Notes: generated by a model from the letters alone, not told the origin. A stretch of 64,000 nt of DNA from Nakaseomyces glabratus (GCF_010111755.1 NC_088959.1:496001-560000), one strand, 5' to 3'. Counted from the stretch's first letter, positions 1-12,660 are shown. A program made the numbers and translations.

Positions 1-440
1 GTTCGAGAAATAGGATCTCTTATCACATCAAATAGTTGAATTATGTTTTCATGGCCATGATGGGGTAGCTCATAAATATAAGGCCTTATCTGTTTCAGTA
101 TATTTTCATCTCTATTTGAAAAATAGAGGTCTCTATTAAACTCTTGCGCAGTAGGTGGATTTTTCTCGTTGGATAAGTTAGTTAATATTTTAATTTCTCT
201 TCTGATCTTCTTTTTCTTCACAGGTTTTAGCATTTTGATAACTATATGTTTTCTAGAGGCTAATTGAACACCTTGAAACACTTCACTGTATTTACCACGA
301 CCTACTTTCATCTCGATCTCATAATCTTTGACATTATTGGACCAGGTTACAGCAGCATCCTCATAATTCCAATAATCCTCGTTCTTTTCATTGTTGACCT
401 TAGAGTACACACGCGCCTCGGACCAAACTCTGCATCTCAT
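1..440 (-). CDS. CKA1: Casein kinase II catalytic subunit alpha, 5' part (cut by window start)
   Basis: Reading the minus strand from the ATG at 440-438 gives 146 complete codons running off the window edge. The product starts [16 protein letters not shown] and contains the glycine-rich ATP loop [12 protein letters not shown], the ATP-anchoring lysine in IVIKML and the basic stretch [12 protein letters not shown] typical of CK2 alpha subunits. CK2 is a constitutive acidophilic Ser/Thr kinase tetramer. S. cerevisiae has CKA1 and CKA2; the neighbours CAP2 and BCY1, in the same order and strand as YIL035C-YIL033C, point to CKA1. The fragment also keeps the yeast-type insert (residues about 95-110) between the N-lobe strands. 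The catalytic loop lies outside the window, so activity cannot be judged. Confidence 0.95.
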   Translation of the reverse strand, partial: MRCRVWSEARVYSKVNNEKNEDYWNYEDAAVTWSNNVKDYEIEMKVGRGKYSEVFQGVQLASRKHIVIKMLKPVKKKKIRREIKILTNLSNEKNPPTAQEFNRDLYFSNRDENILKQIRPYIYELPHHGHENIIQLFDVIRDPISR

Positions 441-1046
441 TGTTTCGGTTCTTGTTTTAATGCAGTTGTTAGGGTACAAATTGATAGGTTTTAAAGTCTC
501 CTCCAATTAAAAGAAATATTCAGTGTCTAAAGTCTTATAGTATTCTAAGAGGATAGTAATTTCCGTTTTGATCTTTCTTTCAGCAATAAATAGGCAACAA
601 AAACCGTTCTTCTTCAACTGGTTGGTCATAAATTACTGGCTATCCTATTGGTTGACGCTGTAGCCCGAAGATATTCCAAAAAATACCTCTAGATGGCGGC
701 TATTCAATATGAAATTGGGCTCAAAAGGTTCATTCTTGGCCATCCAATGCCAGTTTCAATTTGTTCGTCGATATTTTTTTCCTCTTGACTTTCTCTCCTA
801 AGCACGTATAACATTATCAATATAAGTCAATGTATTGTGGTGTGATGTTATATAAGTAGTACTTGACTGAAAGTTATTTGGATGTCCGGTATATTTAGCC
901 TTGGCAGTATTACGTTCTATATACTATGATGTTACGGGTCTTCTTTATAAAAGAAGTCTTGTGAAGAGTTCAATAGATGTAGAGTTTGAGTTTCATTTTG
1001 TTGGTGGGGAGAGGGGGAAGTACAATATTATTGTATGAAGGATGAT
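441..1046. other. Intergenic CKA1 upstream / CAP2 downstream
   Basis: About 600 bases holding the CKA1 promoter on the minus strand and the 3' flank of CAP2. I see no ATG-led frame of note and no recognisable factor site beyond AT-rich stretches. Confidence 0.5.
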
Positions 1047-1859
1047 CTATAGATTTTGAAGACCCTTGATAACTTCCTTTTGCTGTTGTTCCTGACTATC
1101 AGTAGTGGACTTCTGTGATCTAGTTTGGTGGAAGATGTCTCTGGTCTTTTCAAAGTATACTATCTCTAGCTGTGTTCTTAATTGGGACTCTATGTCCTCT
1201 ATCAACGTACCTAGGTTTGTAATGTGTGAAATGTCGGTGTTGCTGGTATCAATTTTGGCTTCCTTCTCGGTTTGTCTCGTTAGATTACCGGCTAATGAGG
1301 TATCATTTTGCTTATTGTCCAGTGCTAGGATAATTGTACTGGTCAACCTGTAAGTGAAAGTTTCGTCGTCATTACCCTTAGTGGCTTCAATGACATGGAT
1401 ACTGTCCCATGATTCCTTATTGCTACCTTCTTTCTTGAATAGAACTACACCGGCAAACTCACCTTCCTCATCCAGATCCCACAGATATACACTGCTGATA
1501 CCACCCTCGTAGTACAAATCCCTGTACACATCAAACGAATCATTGGCCAGCACCTCTAGAGATCTCAGTGACTCAGAAGGAAATGGTGATTCCTGCAGAT
1601 CCTCTGCACTCAATTCAGGGAAGTATTCGTTAGACCATGGCGATCTATAAGAGTCGACATCACGATTGTAATCACAACACAGGAATGGTCTCCCGCTCTG
1701 CTTCGAGTCCTGTTGAACTTTCAAAGGAACATCAATTGAGCTCAGCAAGTCTTCAGCTAGTTCTGGCTCCAAACCAATTATCCTTTGTAGGTTTTCAGTC
1801 AAGTTGTTTGGGTTTAATCTGCGAAGCAGATCAAGTGCAGCATCATATTTCTCATCCAT
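1047..1859 (-). CDS. CAP2: F-actin capping protein beta subunit
   Basis: A 270-residue product starting MDEKYDAALDLLRRLNP, close to the beta-subunit family length (about 270-290). Family signatures are the N-terminal helix LDLLRRLNP, FLCCDYNRDVDSYRSPWSN (residues about 59-78) and YYEGGISSVYLWDLDE (about 117-132). The protein pairs with Cap1 to block barbed ends of actin filaments at cortical patches. The start is an ATG at 1859-1857 that matches the conserved N-terminus. The tail after residue 235 is Gln/Lys-rich and holds the amphipathic actin-binding helix region. It lies between CKA1 and BCY1 on the same strand, as in S. cerevisiae YIL034C. Confidence 0.95.
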   Translation of the reverse strand: MDEKYDAALDLLRRLNPNNLTENLQRIIGLEPELAEDLLSSIDVPLKVQQDSKQSGRPFLCCDYNRDVDSYRSPWSNEYFPELSAEDLQESPFPSESLRSLEVLANDSFDVYRDLYYEGGISSVYLWDLDEEGEFAGVVLFKKEGSNKESWDSIHVIEATKGNDDETFTYRLTSTIILALDNKQNDTSLAGNLTRQTEKEAKIDTSNTDISHITNLGTLIEDIESQLRTQLEIVYFEKTRDIFHQTRSQKSTTDSQEQQQKEVIKGLQNL

Positions 1860-2397
1860 TTTTCGGCTTGTTTGCGTAAGGGAAGAAGCTCTGTGATTTC
1901 TAAAATTATGTTCAATTCAATGTAAGGGTCTAAATAGCATTATATATTGTATATCCTTCAATTGTATACCACCATGTTTCGAAGATTGCTACAACTATCG
2001 TTTCTCCTTTCGAATCCCTTGCGTCTTGTCGAAGAGTCTCTTGAAACGGTTCCCTAAAATTGCGAAAGTAAGAGTTGAACTTCAACATGTTATTGATGGG
2101 CTGCGATGTTTTGCGATTACGATTTTATTTTTTCTAATTATATGAAGTTGTATATATTAGTTGTTATCTGTTATGTCTTGACGGTCCTGCTTAGTAGTTG
2201 AGAGGGGGCTCATTACACCAGTCCACTGCATAACACAACGATAACAAGAGCTTTCAAAATAATCTGGGCATTCAATTTATGGATTATAGAAAGTAAATCT
2301 TGAACTTATTCTTCGATTTTGAGGGTAAGAGCATGCATCAAAAATGTGGTTTATATATAGAAACAAAAAAGGTTTAATTTTTTTTTTCTTACAGCAA
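1860..2397. other. Intergenic CAP2 upstream / BCY1 downstream
   Basis: A 538-base spacer between two minus-strand genes. It contains AT-rich runs and T-tracts just beyond the BCY1 stop (around 2377-2390). No further gene or clear site seen. Confidence 0.5.
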
Positions 2398-4557
<2,160 letters not shown>

Positions 4558-6015
4558 ATGGCTAGTGTTGGGGATACTGTCGGCAGTGGTGAAGCTGTTG
4601 TGGGCGGAGCTGAGAAGAGGAAGATGTCGTACGTGGAGGAGGCCGAGAAGTTGCAGGAGAAGACCTACAGGTTTATGGCTAAACAGACGCACCCTGTAAT
4701 AATACCTTCCTATGCGTCCTGGTTTGATCTATGTTCTGTGCATCAAATTGAGAAGGATGCGGTACCTGATTTCTTCAATGGCTCATCGCCCATCTACAAG
4801 ACGCCAAAGAGTTATATGGAGGCACGTAACTTCATGGTCAACACGTTCAGGTTGGCGCCGTATGAGTACTTGACTATCACTGCGGTGAGGCGTAACTTGA
4901 CGCTCGACGTGGCGTCTGTGATGAAAATCCACTCTTTGCTCGAGAATTGGGGTCTGATAAACTATCAAGTAGACCCTAGGGCTAAACAGACACTGCGCGG
5001 CAAAAAATACTTTGGGAACTATAAGACTGTGCTTGATGTACCTGAGAGCTTGCAGCCACATCTAACTGATGAGAATATGAAGGATGTCGCAGTGGATATC
5101 TCCGTGCAGATGAAACAGTATAATAGTACAAATGACTACAACCTTTTGGTATCCAATCATAACTCTCACAGTCTAACAAAGCCAAAGATATACGTCTGCT
5201 TTACATGTGGTAACGACATAGGACAAGTGATGTATCACAACTTGAGGGCGAAAGAGATGAATATTTGTTCGAGGTGCTTTAAAGAGGGCCACTTCAGTTC
5301 TAACTTCCAGGCCTCAGACTTTATTAAGCTGAACAACGTCAATAACACGAATGATAAGATATGGACTGATGAGGAATTGCTTTTATTACTTGAAGGTATT
5401 GAACTGTACGAGGATAAATGGGATAAGATTGCTGACCATGTTGGGCATTTTAAGACAGTGGAAGAATGTGTACAAAAATTCTTGATACTTCCTATAGAGG
5501 ATAGATTCATAAGAGATACCATCAGTTCAGAGACAAAAAGAAAAAATGTTGGCGTTTCAGTTTCCCAAGACAACATATCCGCTTTCAAAGATTTGATAGA
5601 GAACAATGCATCTGAGCCGGTAAACCCTATTGAGAATGAAACCTATGAGAAACTTGAGAGGTTGACTACTATTCTAGTTGAGAAAATAACAGATAAGTTA
5701 TCGGTCATAGATGAAGCTGATAGTAAACTAATAGCAACCAAAGGAACATTCTTCAAAGACAGTGAAAAGCTTCTTAACGATAAAATTTCGTTGAATAAAC
5801 AAACCATTGAGTTGAATAATGAACTAAAATCTAAAAAGATATACAAGACAATTAAGTCTAGCAACAGTAAAGACATACATTTGGTGCTCAAGGACAATTC
5901 CGAGATAAGGCACGAACAAGAACTAGACAGTTCGCATTTAAGTAAATTAGTGTCAAGAGACAGCGACGCTGTGTCTATTAGAAACTCAGAAGCATACCGG
6001 CCGTTGGTTTTATAA
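4558..6015 (+). CDS. RSC8: RSC chromatin-remodelling complex subunit (SWIRM-SANT, Swi3 family)
   Basis: A core subunit of the RSC nucleosome-remodelling ATPase complex. From the ATG at 4558 it has 485 residues. A SWIRM domain at about 46-140 starts HPVIIPSYASWFD and contains YLTITAVRRN. A ZZ-type zinc module at about 208-245 contains CFTCGND and CSRCFKEGHF. A SANT domain lies at about 266-312 (WTDEELLLLLEGIELYEDKWDKI, split by conserved tryptophans). A coiled coil follows at about 370-450, and the C-terminus YRPLVL resembles YKPWSL of S. cerevisiae Rsc8. An in-frame ATG at 4492 would add 22 residues encoded partly by a short DNA repeat. I prefer 4558 because a TATA-like element at 4458 leaves little room for a leader before 4492. 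RSC8 is YFR037C in S. cerevisiae, not next to BCY1. Confidence 0.95.
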   Translation: MASVGDTVGSGEAVVGGAEKRKMSYVEEAEKLQEKTYRFMAKQTHPVIIPSYASWFDLCSVHQIEKDAVPDFFNGSSPIYKTPKSYMEARNFMVNTFRLAPYEYLTITAVRRNLTLDVASVMKIHSLLENWGLINYQVDPRAKQTLRGKKYFGNYKTVLDVPESLQPHLTDENMKDVAVDISVQMKQYNSTNDYNLLVSNHNSHSLTKPKIYVCFTCGNDIGQVMYHNLRAKEMNICSRCFKEGHFSSNFQASDFIKLNNVNNTNDKIWTDEELLLLLEGIELYEDKWDKIADHVGHFKTVEECVQKFLILPIEDRFIRDTISSETKRKNVGVSVSQDNISAFKDLIENNASEPVNPIENETYEKLERLTTILVEKITDKLSVIDEADSKLIATKGTFFKDSEKLLNDKISLNKQTIELNNELKSKKIYKTIKSSNSKDIHLVLKDNSEIRHEQELDSSHLSKLVSRDSDAVSIRNSEAYRPLVL

Positions 6016-6431
6016 TACTAACTGGTGTATCATTTTCTACAGTGTTAGTTGAGTATCTAGCTCGATATATCTCCATGAAAGTTGTATTATTATAAATATA
6101 AAAGATATAAAAGTTAATTTTATGTTGAAATGATATGTGATAAATATATTAGAAATGTCTCCAATTTACAGGAGCAATTTGTATAGATAAAATAGCTAGA
6201 AGCGGATTAAGAAGCTCTACATGTTAACCATGTGGAACAGTCCATTTTTTTATCAACCGGGAAATATACCCTCCACTTTCGTTACAAACAAATACAGATT
6301 GGCCGTGTCCCTGAAATTCAGAATTTATGAACAAAATATGAAATTGTTGCAAATCTATAAAGAGTTCCTCTGTTTTAATTGATTTACCAGTCATAGTACT
6401 ATAACTTGAAACAAATTGTTAACAATATCAG
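6016..6431. other. Intergenic RSC8 / YKE4
   Basis: About 416 AT-rich bases with the RSC8 3' flank and YKE4 promoter. I looked for a zinc-response element (ACCTTNAAGGT), expected only if Zap1 controlled the zinc transporter, and saw none. Confidence 0.45.
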
Positions 6432-7478
6432 ATGATAGCCATTGGGATATTGGTACTGTCACTGTGTTCTCAGTTCTGTATTGGTCACAGTATTGAGGGA
6501 AAACATGATCATGGTTCTGGAAGCGGCCATTCGCATTCACACACACACCCTGGCGACGACAATAGCTACATACAACAATTCACGTTTGATGTTTTAGAAA
6601 AATATGTGTTTCAATATAGTCCCAAAGTGAATGCCTTGCTGGCCTCAACTATAATCCAAGCAACACCATGCTTACTAGTGCTACTTGTCCCAGGCTTGAG
6701 AAACATCACCAATATGAACGACGAATCTATATTAATAACAGCCTTAGAAGCTTTTGCATTTGGTACTTTGATGGGAGATATCTTTTGCCATTTAATTCCA
6801 GAATCCTTTCAACTCTTCCCTGCACATGAGGTCGGGTCTAGTTTATTTTATGGATTCCTGGGGTTTCTAGTATTAGACAAACTGATGAAAATGCTCAACG
6901 AAGATGATTCAGAATTGGGACATAGCCATGGTCACTCACATTCTCATAGTCATACTCAGAAATCGGATAATGACGAAAGTACTAATGAAAAGGAATCAAA
7001 ACCACACTCAGCTAAGAATACTAACGCAACTAAATATATCCATGTCATTTCGGGACTATTACACCACTCTGTTGACGGTCTGGTACTAGCTTCGTCATTT
7101 TATGTTTCAACAGCAACAGGAGCCATAACAACAGTTGCCATATTGTTCCATGAAGTGCCTCATGAGCTGGGCGATTTCAGTATCATGCTTTCAAGCGGAT
7201 TTACCTACTGGGGTGCATTCAAGGCTCAGATGACTATCGGCATGAGTGCAATTGTTGGGACTCTGTTCAGTTGCTACTTGAACGAAACCGGCCAGTCAAC
7301 ATTCAATTTCGAGACTGATCGTTTACTACCCATCACAGCTGGTGGATTCATATTTATGGCCACAACTGGCCTTTTACCAAGAATACTTGCCCATAAACCA
7401 ACATCAAACTACAGCACATTTTCAATCCAATTGCTGTGCATATTGGTAGGGTTCTACACCATGTCAGCAATGGACTGA
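6432..7478 (+). CDS. YKE4: ZIP-family zinc transporter of the secretory pathway
   Basis: 348 residues, close to the 346 of S. cerevisiae Yke4 (SLC39A7/KE4 type). Residues 1-18 form a signal peptide or first hydrophobic segment. A His-rich lumenal stretch follows (HDHGSGSGHSHSHTHPG, about 25-41), with a second in the cytosolic variable loop (GHSHGHSHSHSH, about 163-174). The metal-binding helices carry HHSVDG (211-216) and HEVPHELGD (240-248), the hallmark of LIV-1 ZIP proteins. It probably moves zinc between the ER and cytosol, as known for Yke4. It precedes IRR1 and EMC5 on the same strand, the same trio as YIL023C-YIL026C-YIL027C. Confidence 0.95.
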   Translation: MIAIGILVLSLCSQFCIGHSIEGKHDHGSGSGHSHSHTHPGDDNSYIQQFTFDVLEKYVFQYSPKVNALLASTIIQATPCLLVLLVPGLRNITNMNDESILITALEAFAFGTLMGDIFCHLIPESFQLFPAHEVGSSLFYGFLGFLVLDKLMKMLNEDDSELGHSHGHSHSHSHTQKSDNDESTNEKESKPHSAKNTNATKYIHVISGLLHHSVDGLVLASSFYVSTATGAITTVAILFHEVPHELGDFSIMLSSGFTYWGAFKAQMTIGMSAIVGTLFSCYLNETGQSTFNFETDRLLPITAGGFIFMATTGLLPRILAHKPTSNYSTFSIQLLCILVGFYTMSAMD

Positions 7479-8115
7479 AAACCCTCAGGCACCACAGCGA
7501 TCTATAACGACTACACTTTACAGAAGAACGGACTCTCCATCTGTATTTCACAGAGTAATGCCATCAGCAATTTAACATGGCTTCCCTTTTGGACCTAATT
7601 ATTTATAGTTTAATGAGCAATAAATAAAAACACCAAATAATACGATCAATTCTTGGATAATCAAGAAAGGTAATGATTGCTCAAACAAATCACTCTCTCA
7701 GTTATAAGTCTTGAGTATTCACTGCCGAACTACTGCATTTATATTTGCATCTCTATTTTAACTACTATACACTAATCGTAACTGTTTAGCGGAGCCTAAG
7801 TGCTTATCACATAATCACGTGATATAAACGCGTCAAGGAAGCCAAATGTGTTTTGGGTACGCCGAAAATCTTGTTTTTGACGCGCGTCGCGTTGATGATG
7901 CATAGCCCAACGAGATCTGCCTGTTATAGTCGATGCCCATGAACTGTGCATGACTGTCCTTCTGATATATGAACACTTCTAGCGCTTATCAGTATTCAGA
8001 CAATACTTCTATTTTTTTTTCGAACGTCCAATTTCGAGCAAAGAAGGCGTGCGATTTAAACGAGAAGGCGGTTGTTTCATTTGGTATATAGAAAGAATAG
8101 AGGTTTAGAAACAGG
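7479..8115. other. Intergenic YKE4 / IRR1
   Basis: A 637-base spacer. Its second half contains the E-box and MCB elements listed separately, then a T-tract (8010-8021) and a purine-rich leader before the IRR1 ATG. No further gene seen. Confidence 0.5.
7815..7887. promoter_or_regulatory. E-box plus MCB elements upstream of IRR1
   Basis: TCACGTGA at 7815-7822 is a full palindromic E-box (Cbf1/Pho4 class). ACGCGT at 7828-7833 is a perfect MCB, and ACGCGCGT at 7880-7887 is an MCB-like palindrome. All lie 230-300 bases before the IRR1 start. Cohesin subunit genes are known G1/S (MBF) targets in S. cerevisiae, so MBF control here is a reasonable inference, not shown. Confidence 0.6.
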
Positions 8116-11100
8116 ATGTCGAATATTAGACGGTCTGCGAGACTACAGTCTAGGACTGCAGACGAAGATGGCTATGACAGCGATGAGAACACCGCCAAAT
8201 ACATTGAAAGTGATGAGAGCGTAACCTCCGAGAGTGATAGCGGAGAGGACGAGGATCAGGACGATGATGACTATATGGAAGGCAAGAAGGCGCGCCAGAG
8301 TCGTGGTGTTAAAAGATCCGGAAGAGCGCAAAGTAGTACCACTGCAACAAAGAGAACAAGGGTCAAAAGTTCTTCGAAAAGCAGGAATACAAAGAATAAT
8401 TCAGAGTTACGCGCTGACCAGGAGCGATACCTTGAAATTATGAAGGAGTTCAAGCCAACAGAACTTTATGAAATACTTTCTACCGATCCTGACATAGCTG
8501 TAGAGGATGTGCTGAGAGAATACATGGAAACTTATAAAGAAAATAGAGACGAGTTTTTGCAAACATTTATTAATTTGCTATTAAATTGTTGTGGTGCTGT
8601 CACACAAGTTGAGAAGCATGATATTCGCAATAATGAATCGTCGGCTGACACTATTACTGAAGTACAGCTGGCTTTTCAAAGGCAAAAAATACACGAATTT
8701 CACCTGGTACTGAGTAAAGATTTTAAGAAAAAGGCTAAATACCCTGCATTATATCAGAATATCGAGGAATTCATGTCAAAGTTCCTAGAGATTGCCGATG
8801 ATATGCAACTTCTTTACACGGAGGTTCCTTTTGGAGATGATGACTCTGGCGAGTTTACACCATTAGTCACTGACTTATTCACTTGGATTTCTGCTTTCTC
8901 CGTCAGTAAAATCAGATGTTTCAGATATATCGCAACATTCATATTATATTGCTTTGAGGATTATTTGACAAATTATACAGTTGAGTTGGAAAGAGACTAT
9001 CTTTCAAGACTGACAAAACAGCTATCGATGGAACAGAAGAAGAAAAGACAAAATAAATCCACAATTACCAAGATTTCTAATTCCATAGAAGAGTTGACAA
9101 GCAAGAAAAGGCAGACCGATATATTGATCGATAATATCTCCAAAATCGCTTTCATCCATAGATTCAAAGACGTAGACGACTCTATCAGGAAAATGTCTGT
9201 AGAACATTTGACTACTTGGATAATAAACAACCCTGAAAAATTCTTAAAAGTTTCCTACCTGAAATACTATGGATGGCTCATGAGTGATGACTCCTCTGTA
9301 GTTAGATCTCAAGTATTGAGGTCGTTGCCTTTAATAATATCTGGTCACAATGGCCATGTCACAGACAATGCAGCCATACGGCAGTTTTATGAGAGGTTTA
9401 AAGATATTCTTCTAGAGATAGCGATGAAGGATATAGACATGGAAGTCAGACTTCTTGCCGTTCAAGTATTAGCAGAAGTTTCATCTTTAGGTTATTTGGA
9501 AATACAGGAGATAGTGATGATCTCAAGCTTAATATTTGACGATAAAGATGTTAAAATCTCATCTCACAGCAAAAATTCCAGATTCTTGGCAGCTGTCGCA
9601 AGATTCTTATCCAATGTCTGTAAAGAAAATGTAAAAAACATGCTACAAAGTTTAGAATCCTCTGACAATGTAGGTGGTATACCAGTGAAATCATTGATCA
9701 ATATTGGATATTTCATGAGACTACTGAGCACTGCCCTCTCCTACTACTTGAATCAAAAGCATGAAACCAACCCATCTCAAAAAGTTCACATTCTATTTCA
9801 AGCTGCAGAGTTTCTTTTCCCATACTTTGGCTCACATATCTCTAATATTTGCAAGCTATTAATAATTGACGAAGGCTCATCTGAACTGGCAGCAATCAAA
9901 AATTTGAATGAAACCTTTAATCAAAACTCAATCGATTCATATGATAATGCCAAAAATACCTCTACTCAACTGCTTGTATTACCAGACAATAGGAATAACA
10001 TCATTTTATATATAACAGTACTGAATGGTCTATGCCATGGTGGATATGAATCCAAAGTCGCTAACAAAGCAGTTGTGTACGAATCAGTGATACCTCATAT
10101 AGCCTCTCTACTATCCGTTTTACCTGTTCAATCAATCGATATTTTGGGGCCAATTTTGCGTATTATTGAAATATTCCAATATGAAGAATGGATAAATGTA
10201 GGGCTTGAGAAAGATCTGATAAAGATTGTTGAGAAAATTGGTAAGCTATTGAATGAACTAACTCTCAGTACAAGTCCTAACGATCTTACATACAACTCAT
10301 TTGCATGTGCTATCAACAAATTATCAGAGTTTCAAATCAGTGCTATCGACAATGTTTGGAGGAATGCTATTACATCAATTAAATTCGAACTGAAGAAATT
10401 TCTCGACCAACACATGCCTCTTTCAAAGAAACTAGACTCAAAAAACTTTACAGAATTAACAAGGTCGTTATATGAGAATTATATAAACAAGTTGACGTTA
10501 TTAGGAAAAAATTATCCCGTTGAGATAGAGAATGACTTGGTAGAAAAGATCATGAACCAGTTTATTTCGAGAATATCAAATTATTCGGATTTGATCAATA
10601 AAGAATTTAATGAGATTGTTAGTTTTAAACTGTTAACGGTGATTGTAACTTGGCACATTCATACTTGGTCAGCTTTGCTAAGAGATGAACAAGGAAATGA
10701 TCTGAGAACGACTATATCTGAACGAACTGTGAATACTATCGCACATGTCATATCAGCGTTGAACGATGTCATAGTTTCTGTACCAACAGAATATGCAAAT
10801 AAGAGTGACCTGAGAGATCTTATTTACTTTAAGTGGATAGCATCTAATTCACTTATAGATATCATTCTAGCAATCAATATGTTCGTGTTAAACATACCAG
10901 ATAGTAAAACAAGTTGGAAGCTAACTTTTAACAAGCACCTACCAAAATATCTTGCTGATAACGCAAACAAGGCATTTTTAGAAGTATTCCTTTTACTAGA
11001 AGGGCTATACGCCGACGAGTTTGATCTGCGCTTGGAGAGAATGGATGATGAGGATGTCAACTTCAATGATCTCTCTGATATAGAATTGTTTCAAAACAAT

Positions 11101-11397
11101 GAGAAAGAGTTACTGCTATTTACTATCAAGCTTAAAGCGTTGATGAAACTTGACCTACTGAGTAGTAAAGTCGTTTCCAGAATCAGCTTAAACAAAGACA
11201 TTATAGGGCCTTTGTTCATGAAAGTTATTGATAATTCAATATTTGAAACTAGTGATGCCCCTGTTATAGTGCCTCAACATGCAAGTAGAAACTTAAATCC
11301 GTCCAATGAACAAATTGTTGACACACATAATTCCCTAGAAGAAGATAATAACAACAATACTTTTCCAGAAATGATTAAACAATCCTCAGAGCTATGA
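8116..11397 (+). CDS. IRR1: Cohesin subunit Scc3/Irr1 (STAG/SA family)
   Basis: 1093 residues, slightly shorter than the 1150 of S. cerevisiae Irr1. The first 100 or so residues are acidic then basic and disordered (RRSARLQSR, a run of Asp/Glu, then Lys/Arg/Ser). The STAG domain and the stromalin conservative domain follow at about 115-420, with FVHRF-like FIHRFKDVDDSIRKMSVEHL at about 350 and YLKYYGWLMSDDSSVVRSQV at about 385. The remainder is helical HEAT-like repeat sequence. The protein binds Scc1 and DNA in the cohesin ring and is needed for sister-chromatid cohesion. The start ATG at 8116 is the first in frame. The product is acidic at both ends. Confidence 0.96.
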   Translation: MSNIRRSARLQSRTADEDGYDSDENTAKYIESDESVTSESDSGEDEDQDDDDYMEGKKARQSRGVKRSGRAQSSTTATKRTRVKSSSKSRNTKNNSELRADQERYLEIMKEFKPTELYEILSTDPDIAVEDVLREYMETYKENRDEFLQTFINLLLNCCGAVTQVEKHDIRNNESSADTITEVQLAFQRQKIHEFHLVLSKDFKKKAKYPALYQNIEEFMSKFLEIADDMQLLYTEVPFGDDDSGEFTPLVTDLFTWISAFSVSKIRCFRYIATFILYCFEDYLTNYTVELERDYLSRLTKQLSMEQKKKRQNKSTITKISNSIEELTSKKRQTDILIDNISKIAFIHRFKDVDDSIRKMSVEHLTTWIINNPEKFLKVSYLKYYGWLMSDDSSVVRSQVLRSLPLIISGHNGHVTDNAAIRQFYERFKDILLEIAMKDIDMEVRLLAVQVLAEVSSLGYLEIQEIVMISSLIFDDKDVKISSHSKNSRFLAAVARFLSNVCKENVKNMLQSLESSDNVGGIPVKSLINIGYFMRLLSTALSYYLNQKHETNPSQKVHILFQAAEFLFPYFGSHISNICKLLIIDEGSSELAAIKNLNETFNQNSIDSYDNAKNTSTQLLVLPDNRNNIILYITVLNGLCHGGYESKVANKAVVYESVIPHIASLLSVLPVQSIDILGPILRIIEIFQYEEWINVGLEKDLIKIVEKIGKLLNELTLSTSPNDLTYNSFACAINKLSEFQISAIDNVWRNAITSIKFELKKFLDQHMPLSKKLDSKNFTELTRSLYENYINKLTLLGKNYPVEIENDLVEKIMNQFISRISNYSDLINKEFNEIVSFKLLTVIVTWHIHTWSALLRDEQGNDLRTTISERTVNTIAHVISALNDVIVSVPTEYANKSDLRDLIYFKWIASNSLIDIILAINMFVLNIPDSKTSWKLTFNKHLPKYLADNANKAFLEVFLLLEGLYADEFDLRLERMDDEDVNFNDLSDIELFQNNEKELLLFTIKLKALMKLDLLSSKVVSRISLNKDIIGPLFMKVIDNSIFETSDAPVIVPQHASRNLNPSNEQIVDTHNSLEEDNNNNTFPEMIKQSSEL

Positions 11398-11778
11398 GTC
11401 CACTTCTACTTCCTAAGTAGCTACTAGCCAATAAGTAATTTTACCTACTTTCAAATGCTATCACTATCTAGAATTCACTATGTAAGGTAAAATTCTATGT
11501 TCTTATATTTAATGAAATTGCCTTTTCAAATGTTACTGTGTGTTTTTTTACTATTCTATCGAAAGTCCCATACAGATATCGGAAACACGCATTCATCCGT
11601 TTTTCGTCATTCACTTTAAGAATCCGCACGAGACGAAAAAAGTTAGACAAAGCGTAAACTCAAAAGGACTATGGCTACAAATATTTAGTATGTATGACTT
11701 GTATTTGCTCATTCTATAAAGTAGTTAGTATCCAATAGCTAAACCATTGAGGAAGTCCAATAGGTATTATACAGAAAG
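11398..11778. other. Intergenic IRR1 / EMC5
   Basis: 381 AT-rich bases with nothing recognisable beyond the IRR1 3' flank and the EMC5 promoter. Confidence 0.45.
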
Positions 11779-12186
11779 ATGGGATTGGTTTCTAAATCAT
11801 TATATGCTGTATCGCTTTTGCAACTGTTACATGCTGGTTTCTCGAGTTACGAGTTTCATCAAGTAATGAAAAAACACAATAGAGTGGGTGCCCAATTACC
11901 ACAAGATATCAAATTTGAAGTTTTATGTGCAATTATAATATTTACACTAGGTGTCTTTCTGTCGTTTGAAGTTCTACAATATTACCCACTTCGCGGTGAA
12001 GAAAAGCCACTAGGGCCAAAGCAATATCTTTTAGATATCAAATTAAACAAAAGCAGCAATATTGACAATTTAGTAGGTGTTGATCCAAATGGTGAAGTAA
12101 GTTACACTCCAAGTTTTGTTGACATCAAAGAGAAAAGAGAGCAAGTCCAAAAATGGCTAAATGAGATCCCAAAGAAATCTAACTAA
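11779..12186 (+). CDS. EMC5: ER membrane complex subunit 5
   Basis: 135 residues against 141 in S. cerevisiae Emc5/Kre27. Two membrane segments are visible at about 4-24 and 46-68, separated by a short loop with YEFHQVMKKHNR. The conserved cytosolic part contains NIDNLVGVDPNGEVSYTPSF, the most conserved stretch of the family. The ER membrane complex inserts and helps fold multipass and tail-anchored proteins. The N-terminal MGLVSKSLYAVS matches the family start, supporting the ATG at 11779. It follows IRR1 on the same strand, as YIL027C neighbours YIL026C. Confidence 0.93.
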   Translation: MGLVSKSLYAVSLLQLLHAGFSSYEFHQVMKKHNRVGAQLPQDIKFEVLCAIIIFTLGVFLSFEVLQYYPLRGEEKPLGPKQYLLDIKLNKSSNIDNLVGVDPNGEVSYTPSFVDIKEKREQVQKWLNEIPKKSN

Positions 12187-12660
12187 ATTCATAACATCTG
12201 CTAATGAACTGCTCCAAAAATAAGTATCAGTTAAATTTTTATTGCGGGGTGTCAGTGGATAAATATCGAATTGACAAAATGGCAATGATGTAGTTAAAGT
12301 GTTTGACATACTTTAACTACCACCGCTTTAACCAAAACCATGCCTCTTTCTGCATACATTCAATTTGCAGCTGTAACTCAGAAACAATGTTCCAAGACGG
12401 GTGCCTACATTTCTAAACTCAATTTTAAATAATGGAATGCCTGACAATTGTGGTACCTGCCATGATGTCTGAGTTGGCAGTACAGCTTTTGATTTTGTGA
12501 TTGTTAAGCCTTAGTATATAATTATATGTAGCTAATTCATTGCTTGCATCACTATTCTGCTATTTTCAACTAAACACTGTTTCAGTATGAATGGCAAACA
12601 AAATTCCTGATGACACTATAAGAGCTACCGGTTTTTATTTCAAACCAACGCATCAAATAA
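12187..12660. other. Intergenic EMC5 / tRNA-Lys
   Basis: 474 bases holding the 11-bp-arm hairpin at 12290-12320 listed separately and otherwise AT-rich sequence. No gene seen. Confidence 0.5.
12290..12320. repeat. Perfect hairpin, 11-bp arms and 9-base loop
   Basis: GTAGTTAAAGT at 12290-12300 and its exact reverse complement ACTTTAACTAC at 12310-12320 flank the loop GTTTGACAT. It lies about 104 bases past the EMC5 stop and about 340 before the tRNA-Lys gene. It could be a 3'-end structure of the EMC5 transcript or a dimeric factor site. The function is unknown. Confidence 0.85.

Noticed and set aside
7815..7875. Possible centromere: CDEI-like ATCACGTG followed by a CCGAAAA near 7863
   Set aside because: The gap is about 45 bases, not about 80, and is not AT-rich; the right-hand sequence matches CDEIII poorly. 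A promoter E-box explains it better.
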